Below are positions 26,214-34,916 of a DNA stretch of 64,000 nucleotides, piece after piece. The notes below the pieces were generated by a model. It was not told the origin of the DNA. It made no database searches and saw only the letters and a program-made list of their open reading frames with translations. This DNA comes from Myceligenerans crystallogenes (GTDB taxonomy: Bacteria > Actinomycetota > Actinomycetes > Actinomycetales > Cellulomonadaceae): assembly GCF_039529775.1 (NCBI RefSeq), contig NZ_BAAANL010000003.1, positions 569,550-633,549 on the forward strand, written 5' to 3'. A program made the translations under genes and the position numbers. Within the stretch, counting starts at the first letter, position 1, and each line of letters opens with the position of its first letter.

Positions 26214-27506
26214 ATGAGCACCGCTAAGAAGCCGCAGAAGGCCGCCGTCCGGCGCGAGGCATGGGGGAGGCTGCGCAAGCTCCCGTCCGGCCGCTGGCAG
26301 GCGCGGTACACGGCGCCCGACGGCGAGACCTACTCGGCGCGGACCGAGGACGACAAGCCGCTGACCTTCGAGACGAAGACCGATGCTCGCGTCTGGCTCT
26401 CCGCCATGCACACGAAGATCGCCCGCAACGAGTGGGAGCCGCCCGCCGTCGCCGCCGAGCGTCGTCGGGCGGAGAGGGCCGCCGAGGAGGCGCGTGCGAT
26501 CGGCTTCCGCGAGTACGCGCAGCGCTGGCTCGCGATGGTGCGCGAGCAGCCGAACCGGAGCGGGAAGATGCGGGCGGCGGGCACGCTCCGGTCCTACCGG
26601 AGCAAGATCGACGGCTACCTGGAGCCCGAGTTCGGCGACACGCTGGTCCGCGACATCGACGCCGACCGGATCAAGAAGCTGAAGGCGCGCCTGGATGCGA
26701 TCCCCGCGGTCGCGAACCTGCGCTCGCCGAACAACGGGGTGACCCGGCCGGTGATCATTGTCCTGATGATGATCCTGCGGCAGGCCGCGCGCGACGGCGT
26801 CATCGCGGCCGTGCCGACCGTCTCGGTCCCGGCGCAGAAGCCCGTGCGGCACGGGCCGGACCACCGTCCCGGTGAGGACGTGGTGGAGCCTCAGAAGGTC
26901 GAGGAGCTGTGGCGGGCGACGGCGCAGCCCTACGCCATCGGGATCCTGCTGGCCGCGTGGTGCCAGCTCCGGCGCGGCGAGGTGCTGGGACTCCAGCGCC
27001 GGGACATCGAGTGGCACGACGACGGCACCGCGACCCTGCACGTGAGCCGCCAGCTCAACGCGAACACCGGGGACTACACCGGGCCGAAGAGCGACGCTGG
27101 CAACCGCTCGCTCAGCGTCCCGAAGATCATGCGGGACCGGTTGAAGGAGCACCTGCGGGACCACGTGGCGCCCGAGGCGAAGGCGCCCGTCGTCCCGACG
27201 TCGTCGCGCGGCAGTGTGCCGCTGTCGAACACGCGGTGGGGATACGCGTGGAGCGACGCTCGCGACGCCGTCGCCGGGCTGCCGAAGGGGTTCCGGTTCC
27301 ACGACCTGCGGCACACCGGGCTGACGATCTTCGCGCAGGAGGGTGCGACGCTTGCCGAGCTGATGCGTCGTGGCGGGCACTCAGACATCCAGGTCGTGCT
27401 CCGGTACCAGCACGCCACGATGGAGCGGGACCGCGAGCTGGCGGACCGGATGAGCGATCGGGCGGCGGCGAAGATCGCGGCCGCCGACGAGGGCCCTGCC
27501 GCCTGA
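26214..27506 (+). CDS. int: Tyrosine site-specific integrase
   Basis: A 430-residue tyrosine recombinase that integrates and excises the element. Domains: N-terminal AP2-like arm-binding domain (WGRLRKLPSGRWQARYTAPDG), SAM-like core-binding domain (about 95-200), and C-terminal catalytic domain with Arg254 or Arg253 in QLRRGEVLGL, HDLRH at 363-367 and Tyr398 in VVLRYQHAT. ATG 26214 follows GGGAGGTCGCG. It sits 362 bp from the attL core and reads into the element; octamer repeats between are probable arm sites. A 17-bp hairpin terminates it. Integration at a protein-coding 3' end rather than a tRNA is notable. Confidence 0.95.
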   Translation: MSTAKKPQKAAVRREAWGRLRKLPSGRWQARYTAPDGETYSARTEDDKPLTFETKTDARVWLSAMHTKIARNEWEPPAVAAERRRAERAAEEARAIGFREYAQRWLAMVREQPNRSGKMRAAGTLRSYRSKIDGYLEPEFGDTLVRDIDADRIKKLKARLDAIPAVANLRSPNNGVTRPVIIVLMMILRQAARDGVIAAVPTVSVPAQKPVRHGPDHRPGEDVVEPQKVEELWRATAQPYAIGILLAAWCQLRRGEVLGLQRRDIEWHDDGTATLHVSRQLNANTGDYTGPKSDAGNRSLSVPKIMRDRLKEHLRDHVAPEAKAPVVPTSSRGSVPLSNTRWGYAWSDARDAVAGLPKGFRFHDLRHTGLTIFAQEGATLAELMRRGGHSDIQVVLRYQHATMERDRELADRMSDRAAAKIAAADEGPAA

Positions 27507-27517
27507 GTGCTGTGCGA

Positions 27518-27561
27518 TCCGTTGGTGTGCCCGGTAGTTCTCCGCCGGGCACACCAACGGA
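27518..27561 (+). terminator. Terminator after integrase
   Basis: A perfect 17-bp stem (27518-27534 with 27545-27561) and 10-nt loop follow 11 bp after the integrase stop. There is no T-run. Confidence 0.8.
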
Positions 27562-27630
27562 GGGCGTAACGAGGGCTGCCGGGGAGCGCTGCACACCTGA
27601 GTGACGAGGGCTGCACTCAGGAGGCGCATC

Positions 27631-27861
27631 ATGGCTGTTCGAACAAGCGCGGCACGTCGCGAGGTACATGATGGCCGCACGGTCGGTGAGGGGCGTCTGG
27701 TCGCGCTCGATGTAGCGGCCGAGGCGTTGAGCGTGTCGGTCAAGACGCTGCGACGCAGGATCGCGGACGGCAGCGTTCGCGGGTACCGGGTCGGGCGCCT
27801 GGTGCGGGTCGACCTCGACGAGGTGCGTGACGCGCTGGTCGTTGAGATCCCGACGGTGTGA
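27631..27861 (+). CDS. Excisionase-like helix-turn-helix protein
   Basis: A 76-residue small DNA-binding protein of the MerR/excisionase fold: VALDVAAEALSVSVKTLRRRIADGSVRGYRVGRLVRVDLDEVRDAL. ATG 27631 follows an optimal CAGGAGG. Its location next to the integrase suggests a recombination directionality factor that promotes excision, but a regulator of transfer genes is also possible. It is separated from the integrase by a strong terminator, so it has its own promoter. A nested hairpin follows its stop. Confidence 0.8.
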   Translation: MAVRTSAARREVHDGRTVGEGRLVALDVAAEALSVSVKTLRRRIADGSVRGYRVGRLVRVDLDEVRDALVVEIPTV

Positions 27862-27870
27862 TGACCGCGC

Positions 27871-27917
27871 GAGAGCCCGGTTCGCGCGGCGGCAGCGCCG
27901 CGTGGCCGCAGGCTCTC
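27871..27917 (+). terminator. Nested hairpin after the excisionase-like gene
   Basis: Outer arms GAGAGCC/GGCTCTC (27871-27877, 27911-27917) enclose an inner 7-bp stem CGCGGCG/CGCCGCG at 27885-27902. It starts 9 bp after the stop codon. Confidence 0.6.
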
Positions 27918-28702
27918 GTTGGCGTGCCCGGTTCGCCTGGAGGCTCCCGCCCCGGCTATTTGCCGGAACCACAGAATTCCGTTTCGTTCCGGAGCCGGGC
28001 GGGAAGAGTGGCGCCCGTTTTCTCCTGCGGAGTCAACGGGACCGCACCCATCGTGGGCGGCTTGCCCGATGCCTCCGGTGATGTTGACTCAACAGAACCC
28101 AGGATGACCAGATCGTCCCGTCCCGTTGGCTCAACGGCTCCCACGTTGACCGAATCCGCCGGAATCGGCTCTTCGTGTTGGTGGGCGAAGGCGCCGTGTA
28201 CCGCCGCTCTGCGCGGAAGTCCTTCGACTGTAGCACTGGCGGAATATCCGGAGTTCTTGGTGGCGGCGTGTCGGAGCGACGAGTGGTACCAGCTCCAGCC
28301 CGCTCGCCTCAATGCGGGGTCCGGCTCCTTGCCCGACAACGCACCGGCCGGCCCCGCCTCGACTGCCCACAGCGGCCCCGCCGTCGCCTCTGTTCTCCAC
28401 GCCACTCGCTTCGTCCTCAGCCGGTCTCTCCCTTCGCTCAAGTCCGCTCCCGCCCGCCCCGTCCCTTCATCCGCCTATCCCGTCCTTCTCTCGTCCGACC
28501 TCGCCTCGCTCGCCTCCTCATCGAGATGCTCGTCCACCTCCGCCTCCGCCTCCGCCTCCACCTCCACCTCCACCTTCTCGTCCTCCATCTCCTCTCTTCT
28601 CACCGGCAGCACACCTCAGGCAGTTGTGGCGCCCGTCGGTGTCGCAGCGGATGTCACCGCCCTCGGAACCGCCGCCGCACGCCGCGCCGGAGGTGGTCCG
28701 GC
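27918..28702. other. Non-coding region before the relaxase: candidate origin of transfer
   Basis: About 785 bp without a supportable gene. It contains the palindrome GTTGACTCAAC (28083-28093) and a near copy GTTGGCTCAAC (28125-28135), a hairpin CCGGAAC/GTTCCGG (27963-27992), and a long pyrimidine-rich run of CCTCCG/CCTCCA units (about 28530-28605). MobF relaxases usually nick just upstream of their own gene, so oriT is expected here, but the nick site is not identifiable by eye. Longer frames through it lack ribosome-binding sites and plausible codon use. Confidence 0.45.
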
Positions 28703-31700
28703 GTGACGGTCTCGATGCGGAAGATGAGCGCGGGCGACGGGTACAAGTACCTCCTCAACTCCGTGCGGAACGCCGACATGGACGCCCCGCAGTCCAGGCC
28801 CGCGAGGCCCGGCCATCAGCCGGGCGGGCGCGGGCAGGATCGAGAGCGAGAGGCATCGTGGGTCGACCCGGTCGCGGCCTACTACGCGGCGGCGGGCACC
28901 CCGCCGGGGTTCTGGCTCGGTCGGGGCGTGCCCGACCTCGGCAACGGTGGACTCGCCCCAGGCGACGCGGTGACGACGAAGCACTTGGAACGACTGCTCG
29001 GCGAAGGACTCGACCCGATCACGGGAAAGCCGCTGGGTCGCCGCTACCCGAAGTACAAGCCCACCGCTGAACGGATCGCGGACCGCGTTGCCCAGCTCGA
29101 CCCGGGCCTGTCGCCGACGGAGCGGCAGGCCGCGGTGGACACGATCACCGCCGATGAGGCCAGAGTCGGCGACAAGCACGCCACGGCCGGATTCGACCTG
29201 ACCTTCTCCGTTCCCAAGTCCGTGTCGGTGCTGTGGGCACTCTCCGATCGCACCACCCAGGCGCTCGTCCTGGCCGCCCATCACCAAGCGACAGCCGAGA
29301 CGCTGGGACTGATCGAGAACCTGTTCGCCGCGACCCGGACGGGCGCCGATGCCGGCGACGGGTCGATCTGCTTCGGCGAGGTCACAGGCCTCGTGGCGAT
29401 GGCGTACGACCACTGGGACTCCCGTGCTCACGACCCGCAGGTACACACCCACGTCGTGGTCGCGAACAAGGCGAAAGCACTGGTTGACGGGAAGTGGCGG
29501 ACTCTGGATTCGCGGGCGCTGTTCAACGCGAACGTCGCGTTCAGCGAGTTCTACAACGCGGCCCTGGCCGACCGTCTCACCGCGACGCTCGGCGTCACGT
29601 GGTCACGTCGCGAGCGGGGCGAGGGCAGGACGGCGCAGATGGAGATCGACGGCGTCCCTGACGACCTCCTGACCGAGTTCTCGTCACGGTCGGCGGAGAT
29701 CGAGCACTGCGCGGACGTGCTGATCGAGGACTACCGGCGGACGCATGGTCGCGAGCCGTCGAAGCGGACGGTGGTGAAGCTCCGCGCGCAGGCGACGCTG
29801 ATGACCCGCCCGCCCAAGACCCTCAAGTCTCTCGGGGAACTCACGACCTCGTGGCGCGAGCGTGCCACAAGCGTCCTGGGATGCGATTCCGACCAGTGGG
29901 TTCGTGATTTGCTCGCCAACGTTGCCCACACCGCAGGCACCGGTAAAGAGCACCTGTACGCGGCCACCGACGTTCCGGCGGAGGTGATCGAGGAAGCTGC
30001 CGCGATTGTGCTGAAGGCGGTGGGAGACAAGCGGTCCACGTGGCGGCACGCGAATCTGCGGGCGGAAGCCGAACGTCAGACGCAGACCTGGCGATTCGCC
30101 ACCTCCGAAGACCGCATCGCCGTCGTCTCGGCCGTCGTCAAAGCGGCGGAGGGCGCCAGCGTTGCCCTGACTCCGCCGGACCTCGCACCGACCCCGGAGT
30201 TCCTGCTGCGTGCGGACGGGACGTCGATGCTCCGCCCCCGGCATGCCACGGTCTTCACCTCGGAGGCGGTGCTGCGCGCCGAGGAGAACCTCCTGACTCT
30301 GGCCGCCGACACCAGCGGTCCGGCCGTCACGGGGAGCCTGCTGGGCCAGGTCGCCGATGACGCGGTCGCGCAGCGGATCGTCTCGCGTTCCCAGGCCGGC
30401 GCCGTCGTCTCGATCGCGACCTCGGGGCGGGTGGTCGATGTGCTGGTGGGTCCGGCTGGAACCGGGAAGACCACCACCATGCGCCTGCTACGCGCTGCGT
30501 GGGAGAACGCCCACGGCGCCGGTTCCGTCGTCGGCCTGGCGCCGTCCGCTGCGGCTGCGGAAGTGCTGGCCGGCGAACTGCGGATCGGGTGCGAGAACAC
30601 GGCCAAGTGGCTCTGGGACTACCGTGACGGCCACGCCATGTTCCTGCCCGGTCAGCTCATCATCCTCGACGAAGCCTCGATGGCTGGCACCCACACCCTC
30701 AACGCCATCAGCGCTCATGCCGCGGAGATGGGCGCCAAGGTGCTCCTCGTCGGCGACCCTGGCCAGCTCTCCGCGGTCGAGGCCGGTGGAGCGTTCAACC
30801 TCCTCGTGACCGAACGCCACCGCACCACGGCAGACGTACCCGAACTCGTGGAGGTCCACCGGTTCCGAGCCGAGTGGGAGAAGAACGCGAGCCTGCGCCT
30901 GCGCGCTGGTGACATTCGCGTGCTGACCGAGTACGAGGAGCACAACCGGATCGTGGCCGGTACGACTGAGGAGGTGCAGGAGGCCGCCTACCAGGCATGG
31001 AAGGCCGACAAGCGGGCCGGGCGCACCTCGATCCTCATGGCCGCCGACGGCGCCACCGTCACGGACCTCAACCGCCGCGCACGCACCGAACTCCTCCTCA
31101 ACGGCACGGTGGACGACGGCCGCTCCGTCCACCTCTCCCACGACGTCGAAGCCTCCGCGGGTGACGTGATCCTGACCCGCCGCAACGACCGGCGACTGCG
31201 CTACGGGCGAGACGGATGGGTGCGCAACGGGAACCTGTGGACGATCCAGGAGGTCCACGGCGACAGGTCGCTGACGGTCCGCCGCCTCGATCCCGAGCAC
31301 GACGATCGCAAAACGCGCACCAGCGGAAACACCCCGATTGGAACCGCATCGGTGAAACCGCGCCAGGTGCGACTACCGGCCGCGTACGTGGCCGAGCACG
31401 TCGACCTGGGCTACGCGTCCACGATCCACAAGGCAGAAGGCATCACCACCCACGCCGGGCACGTGCTCATCACCCCGGTCATGACCCGGGAGGCGGCGTA
31501 CGTCGGCGCCACCCGCGGCACCGACAACAACATCTTCTACTTGCCTGTCGACCAACCTGACCGCGATGGAAATCACGAGCACGCCGTCGGCCAGGCACCC
31601 GACGAAGTCGTCCCGCCGCCCGTGCTCGCCAGGGCGATCCTCGCTGGCGTCCTCGCCCGCACCGGCGCCGAGACGTCCGCCCGCCAGTCCCGCCGCGAGG

Positions 31701-32422
31701 AACAGGAACAGTACGGTTCCATCGCCCGGATCGCCGCAGAGTACGAGACCATCGCCCAGCACGCCCAACGACCCCGTTGGACCCGCCTCGTCACTGCCAC
31801 GCTCCGCAGCCAGGGATTCCCCGATCGCGACATCGCCGGAGCGCTGGCGTCCGAAGCGTTCGGACCGCTGCGCGCAGAACTCCGCCGCGCCGAAGCCGAC
31901 GGACACGACGTCGACCAACTCCTACCTCACGTCGCCGCGGACAGGAGCCTGGGAGATGCGGACGACGTCGTCGCCGTCCTGCACCACCGCCTCGCTCACG
32001 CCACCCGCCAGCCCGCCACACGGCGTCCGGCCCGCATCGCCGGCCTGATCCCTGAAGCGCGCGGAGACCTGCCCGACGACGTCCGCCACGCCCTTGACGT
32101 GCGTGCGGAACTGATCGAACGTCGTGCTCGCGACCTCGCAGAGCAAGCCGTCCGCCACGGAGAGCCCTGGACCCGGCAGCTGCCGCGTCGGCCCTACAGC
32201 GAGGAGCGGGCATGGCGGGAGCAGGTTGTTGCCGTGGCTGCCTATCGCGACGTTTACGGTGTCACCACTGACCGACCCCTTGGAGACCAGCCAACGAGCA
32301 TCGCGCAGCGCCGCGACGCGCGCCGCCTCGCATCCAAGCTCCGCAACGTCCTGGTGACCGGTGACGTTCCGCGAGTCCGCCACGAGTCGCAGCGGCACGG
32401 GCACAGCGGCCCTCGCTTGTGA
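28703..32422 (+). CDS. MobF-family conjugative relaxase-helicase (TrwC/TraI type)
   Basis: A 1239-residue protein that should nick the transfer origin, stay covalently bound to DNA by a Tyr and unwind it. The relaxase domain has candidate catalytic Tyr14/Tyr16 and Tyr60/Tyr61, the TFSVPKSVSVLWAL motif and the metal-binding triad in AHDPQVHTHVVVAN (about 240-250). The helicase part has Walker A VGPAGTGKTT (about 580), Walker B LIILDEAS, GDPGQLSAVEAGG, and the late motifs STIHKAEG and AYVGATRGTDNN. GTG 28703 follows GGAGG at 9 nt; the open frame continues upstream but without coding character. No other transfer genes are present, so the element is mobilisable rather than self-transmissible. Confidence 0.93.
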   Translation: MTVSMRKMSAGDGYKYLLNSVRNADMDAPQSRPARPGHQPGGRGQDREREASWVDPVAAYYAAAGTPPGFWLGRGVPDLGNGGLAPGDAVTTKHLERLLGEGLDPITGKPLGRRYPKYKPTAERIADRVAQLDPGLSPTERQAAVDTITADEARVGDKHATAGFDLTFSVPKSVSVLWALSDRTTQALVLAAHHQATAETLGLIENLFAATRTGADAGDGSICFGEVTGLVAMAYDHWDSRAHDPQVHTHVVVANKAKALVDGKWRTLDSRALFNANVAFSEFYNAALADRLTATLGVTWSRRERGEGRTAQMEIDGVPDDLLTEFSSRSAEIEHCADVLIEDYRRTHGREPSKRTVVKLRAQATLMTRPPKTLKSLGELTTSWRERATSVLGCDSDQWVRDLLANVAHTAGTGKEHLYAATDVPAEVIEEAAAIVLKAVGDKRSTWRHANLRAEAERQTQTWRFATSEDRIAVVSAVVKAAEGASVALTPPDLAPTPEFLLRADGTSMLRPRHATVFTSEAVLRAEENLLTLAADTSGPAVTGSLLGQVADDAVAQRIVSRSQAGAVVSIATSGRVVDVLVGPAGTGKTTTMRLLRAAWENAHGAGSVVGLAPSAAAAEVLAGELRIGCENTAKWLWDYRDGHAMFLPGQLIILDEASMAGTHTLNAISAHAAEMGAKVLLVGDPGQLSAVEAGGAFNLLVTERHRTTADVPELVEVHRFRAEWEKNASLRLRAGDIRVLTEYEEHNRIVAGTTEEVQEAAYQAWKADKRAGRTSILMAADGATVTDLNRRARTELLLNGTVDDGRSVHLSHDVEASAGDVILTRRNDRRLRYGRDGWVRNGNLWTIQEVHGDRSLTVRRLDPEHDDRKTRTSGNTPIGTASVKPRQVRLPAAYVAEHVDLGYASTIHKAEGITTHAGHVLITPVMTREAAYVGATRGTDNNIFYLPVDQPDRDGNHEHAVGQAPDEVVPPPVLARAILAGVLARTGAETSARQSRREEQEQYGSIARIAAEYETIAQHAQRPRWTRLVTATLRSQGFPDRDIAGALASEAFGPLRAELRRAEADGHDVDQLLPHVAADRSLGDADDVVAVLHHRLAHATRQPATRRPARIAGLIPEARGDLPDDVRHALDVRAELIERRARDLAEQAVRHGEPWTRQLPRRPYSEERAWREQVVAVAAYRDVYGVTTDRPLGDQPTSIAQRRDARRLASKLRNVLVTGDVPRVRHESQRHGHSGPRL

Positions 32423-32440
32423 CTACCCAGATGCGTGAAA

Positions 32441-33064
32441 TCACGCCTTCTTCGGATCGTCCTTGGCGCCGAACGTCTCCACCGCGTCCCAGAACCGCTC
32501 CTGGAAGTCCCAGAACTCTCGTTCTCGGCCGCTGACGGGGAGAACAATCGATCGTGACTCGGGGATCGAGAGCCCGAATCCCCGGCACAGCGCCGCGATC
32601 GTCTCGATGAGTGACCATCCGGCGTCGAGCATCGACCGCGCGGTGAGCACGCGAACCTCGGCCATGAACGTGCCGATGGAATCCCTCACGGTCTCCCAGT
32701 CGCGCGGTGCTGTCGTCGCCGTGGTGAAGCACGATCCTGCGACCCATCCGTGGCGGGTCTGTGTGATCCGGATGACGCCGGGCTCTGCATACGCATCAGG
32801 ACTGTGCACGAAGCCCTCAGCTGGCTTGGAACCGTCACCGACCCAGGCGACCAGTTCCGCGGCCAGCTCGGCGACCTCGAACCGCGGCTCATTGAAAAGG
32901 ACTGCGTCGCCGTCGCGGATCTGGAGATCAGCCTCGACATAGAGCAAGAGCTCGGCTGGAGTGATCCGGCGGCCCGTCGTGTGGAAGGCGCGCAGGTCGG
33001 TGAGATCCGGCGCACCGAGGTGAAGCCACGCACTGGGATCGGCAGCCCCGGTTGCCTCGGTCAT
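32441..33064 (-). CDS. Hypothetical protein, last gene of the biosynthetic-type operon
   Basis: A 207-residue soluble protein that I do not recognise. It shows mixed alpha/beta character, with a segment GVIRITQTRHGWVAGSCF resembling a beta-hairpin and a C-terminal helical part ending in a basic tail. Its ATG overlaps the stop of the cupin gene (ATGA), so it is translationally coupled and belongs to the long operon running from 41251. It ends only 18 bp from the convergent relaxase stop, leaving no room for a separate terminator. Function unknown; coupling to the operon suggests an accessory role in the same pathway. Confidence 0.7.
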   Translation of the reverse strand: MTEATGAADPSAWLHLGAPDLTDLRAFHTTGRRITPAELLLYVEADLQIRDGDAVLFNEPRFEVAELAAELVAWVGDGSKPAEGFVHSPDAYAEPGVIRITQTRHGWVAGSCFTTATTAPRDWETVRDSIGTFMAEVRVLTARSMLDAGWSLIETIAALCRGFGLSIPESRSIVLPVSGREREFWDFQERFWDAVETFGAKDDPKKA

Positions 33065-33435
33065 GGCGTCTTCACGAGCGCGATCGACGGCCACCGGACC
33101 GTGACGACGACGGAGTCTTCTTCGGCTTGCCAGGAGTGGTCGATGCCGGGACCCCAGACGACGTAGTCGCCCTGCTTCTGCAGCGTGGTGGAGCCAACCG
33201 TGAGGTCGAGGCGGAAGCGACCAGAGACGAGCAGGACCAGCGTCGTGCGCTGGTCGTCGGCGGTCCATTCGGGGCGCTGCTGTCCGGCGGGGTGGATGCC
33301 CCACTTGATTTCGAGGTCGCCGGTGTTGCGGACGGCGGAGCCGGGTGTTTCGGGAGCGATGAAGTGGCCGAGGAGCCAGCCGCGGTGTTGGCCGGCGTCG
33401 TCGTTGGCGTTGCTGGCGTACCAGGTGTCTGTCAT
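33061..33435 (-). CDS. Cupin-fold protein
   Basis: A 124-residue protein with a cupin-like beta-barrel: NTGDLEIKWGIHPAGQQRP and RTTLVLLVSGRFRLDL followed by LQKQGDYVVWGPGIDHSWQAEEDSVVVTVRWP, where G-D-Y-V-x-W-x-P and the His resemble cupin motif 2. ATG 33435 overlaps the preceding small gene by ATGA, and its own stop overlaps the next start. Cupins in small-molecule clusters act as dioxygenases, epimerases or binding proteins; only one obvious metal-ligand His is visible, so catalysis is not assured. A sensing role is equally possible. Confidence 0.72.
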   Translation of the reverse strand: MTDTWYASNANDDAGQHRGWLLGHFIAPETPGSAVRNTGDLEIKWGIHPAGQQRPEWTADDQRTTLVLLVSGRFRLDLTVGSTTLQKQGDYVVWGPGIDHSWQAEEDSVVVTVRWPSIALVKTP

Positions 33436-33563
33436 CGCAGGTCCACTTCGATGTCGGGGGTATCGACGCGGTGCCCGCCGGTGGCGGCGCGGCGGCGTAG
33501 GCATTGGATCAGAGCGAACGGTCCTGCTCTGCGGGCCGCGTCGTGGGTGAGCTTATCCACCAT
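33432..33563 (-). CDS. Very small coupled protein between trpS and cupin genes
   Basis: A 43-residue frame (MVDKLTHDAARRAGPFALIQ..., ending DIEVDLR) whose TGA overlaps the cupin ATG in the ATGA pattern shared by most junctions of this operon. An in-frame GTG at 33596 would extend it to 54 residues; AGGAGG lies 14 nt before the ATG. It fills the gap after trpS. No domain is recognisable. Support comes only from coupling and the absence of another explanation for the gap. Confidence 0.45.
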   Translation of the reverse strand: MVDKLTHDAARRAGPFALIQCLRRRAATGGHRVDTPDIEVDLR

Positions 33564-33620
33564 GAGTTCGACGCGAACCTCCTGCGAGCCGGCCACGAGG
33601 GCCCGCAGGAGGGACAGCGT

Positions 33621-34733
33621 TCAGTAACGCATCTGCATGAGCCCGCGGACGTCGTCCAGCGTGCGGTCGGCGATCTCGTTGGCTCGCTCGTTACCGCGGG
33701 CCAGCAGGTCTCGCAAGTAATCGGGTCCACGCTCGGCTGCCTCAGCGCGGCGGGTTCGCATCGGACGGAGCCCTTCGACGAGGGCTTCGGTGACGACCTG
33801 CTTGAGCCGTCCTGCGCCAGCCGCGCCGACTTCCTCGGCCAGGGCTTCCGGTGTCGTTCCGGCGAAGTGGGCGCCGATGGTCAGGAGGTTGGCGATTTCG
33901 GGGCGGCGGTCGGGCTCGTAGGTGATGTGGCGTTCGGAGTCGGTCTTGGCGCGCTTGACGAACCGCACCGTGTCGTCCTCGGAGGCTCGGATCTCCAGGG
34001 CGTTGCCCGCGGACTTCGACATCTTCGCGCCGTCGTTCCCCAGGATCGTCGGGGTCGGGACGATGAGCGCGTCCGGCTCGGGGAAGTACTGCTGGTCGGC
34101 GGAGTACCGGTTGTTGAACCGGCGGGCGATCGTGCGGCTGATCTCCAGGTGCGGGAGCTGGTCCTGTCCCACCGGGACGAGGTTGGCGTGGCAGAACAGG
34201 ATGTCGGCGGCCTGGTGCACCGGGTAGGTGAACATCAGACCCGACATCCCGCGCCGGCCGCGCTTCTCCGCCGCAGCGGTCTCGGCCTTGACGGTGGGGT
34301 TGCGCTCCAGTTCAGAGACAGTGACCAGGGACAGGAACGGCAGCAGGAGCTGGTTCAGGGCCGGGACGGCGGAGTGCGTGAAGATCGTCGCGGCGTCAGG
34401 GTCGATCCCGGCGGCGAGATAGTCCAGCAGCACCTCACGGACGACGGCAGGCAGGTCGCCGGCGACGTCGCGGTCGGTGATGACCTGGTAGTCGGCCACG
34501 ATCAGGAAGATCTCCACCCCGCGAGCCTGGAGGCGGACACGGTTGTCGAGCGTAGCGATCAGGTGACCCAGATGCAGGGCGCCGGTGGGGCGCTCGCCGG
34601 TCAGGACGCGGAAGCGGCTCGGATCAGTGGCGATCCGCTGTTCCAGGATGGTGGAACGTTCGCGGGCGGTGCGGACGGACTCGGTCGAGTGGACCTGCTC
34701 GCGGTCAGGCGTGGTGGTGGGGTTGGCGTTCAT
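33621..34733 (-). CDS. trpS: Auxiliary tryptophanyl-tRNA synthetase (probable self-resistance copy)
   Basis: A 370-residue class I synthetase of the bacterial TrpRS type that charges tRNA-Trp. The HIGH motif is seen as TGALHLGHLIATLDN and KMSKS as GAKMSKSAGN. ADYQVITDRD and the GRRGMSGLMFTYPVHQAADIL tryptophan/AMP pocket segment are intact, so it should be active. ATG 34733 follows CAGGAGCCACC. It is encoded inside an operon of small-molecule enzymes on a mobile element. Its leader encodes three consecutive Trp codons followed by a terminator hairpin, as in the attenuated indolmycin-resistant TrpRS of Streptomyces. I infer resistance to a TrpRS inhibitor; a housekeeping trpS should exist elsewhere in the genome. 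Confidence 0.93.
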   Translation of the reverse strand: MNANPTTTPDREQVHSTESVRTARERSTILEQRIATDPSRFRVLTGERPTGALHLGHLIATLDNRVRLQARGVEIFLIVADYQVITDRDVAGDLPAVVREVLLDYLAAGIDPDAATIFTHSAVPALNQLLLPFLSLVTVSELERNPTVKAETAAAEKRGRRGMSGLMFTYPVHQAADILFCHANLVPVGQDQLPHLEISRTIARRFNNRYSADQQYFPEPDALIVPTPTILGNDGAKMSKSAGNALEIRASEDDTVRFVKRAKTDSERHITYEPDRRPEIANLLTIGAHFAGTTPEALAEEVGAAGAGRLKQVVTEALVEGLRPMRTRRAEAAERGPDYLRDLLARGNERANEIADRTLDDVRGLMQMRY

Positions 34734-34790
34734 GGTGGCTCCTGGAAAGTTCGGGCCTGCCACCGCCGTCAGACTCCCTGGAAATGGGAA

Positions 34791-34820
34791 CGTCCCGGCT
34801 GCGGCAAGCAGCTCGGGACG
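34791..34820 (-). terminator. Attenuator terminator of trpS
   Basis: On the transcript, CGTCCCG-A-GCTGC-TTGCC-GCAGC-CGGGACG forms a 12-bp stem with one bulge, followed by TTCCCATTTCC. Its ascending GCTGC can instead pair with the GCAGCC of the leader stem (34841-34846), giving the alternative antiterminator expected of ribosome-mediated attenuation. Confidence 0.8.
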
Positions 34821-34836
34821 GCGTGGGCGCGTCTGG

Positions 34837-34893
34837 TCACGGCTGCGTGTGCAGCCACCACCAGTTTCGCCTCAGGGTCATGCCGGTGAGCAT
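34837..34893 (-). promoter_or_regulatory. Trp leader peptide of the trpS attenuator
   Basis: An 18-codon frame reads MLTGMTLRRNWWWLHTQP, with a second in-frame ATG at 34881 (14 codons). Three tandem TGG codons lie just before a stem GGCTGC-ACAC-GCAGCC (34841-34856). Stalling at TGG when charged tRNA-Trp is scarce would cover the first arm and free the second arm to pair with the terminator's ascending arm, letting transcription enter trpS. The leader starts 23 nt after the stop of the upstream oxidoreductase gene. Ribosome-binding sequences before either ATG are weak. Confidence 0.82.
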
Positions 34894-34916
34894 AGCCTGC
34901 GGTCGGCTTCGCGTCA

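Noticed and set aside
27956..28441. A 161-codon minus-strand frame in the region before the relaxase
   Set aside because: It starts at TTG without a convincing ribosome-binding site, crosses palindromes, has no recognisable domain and lacks the codon pattern of nearby genes.
33504..34889. Long plus-strand frame opposite trpS
   Set aside because: It is antisense to an intact synthetase gene and has no domain.
34837..34893. Reading the leader as a T-box riboswitch for tryptophan
   Set aside because: No specifier-loop stem or T-box sequence is visible, and a translatable Trp-rich peptide with alternating hairpins explains the region better.
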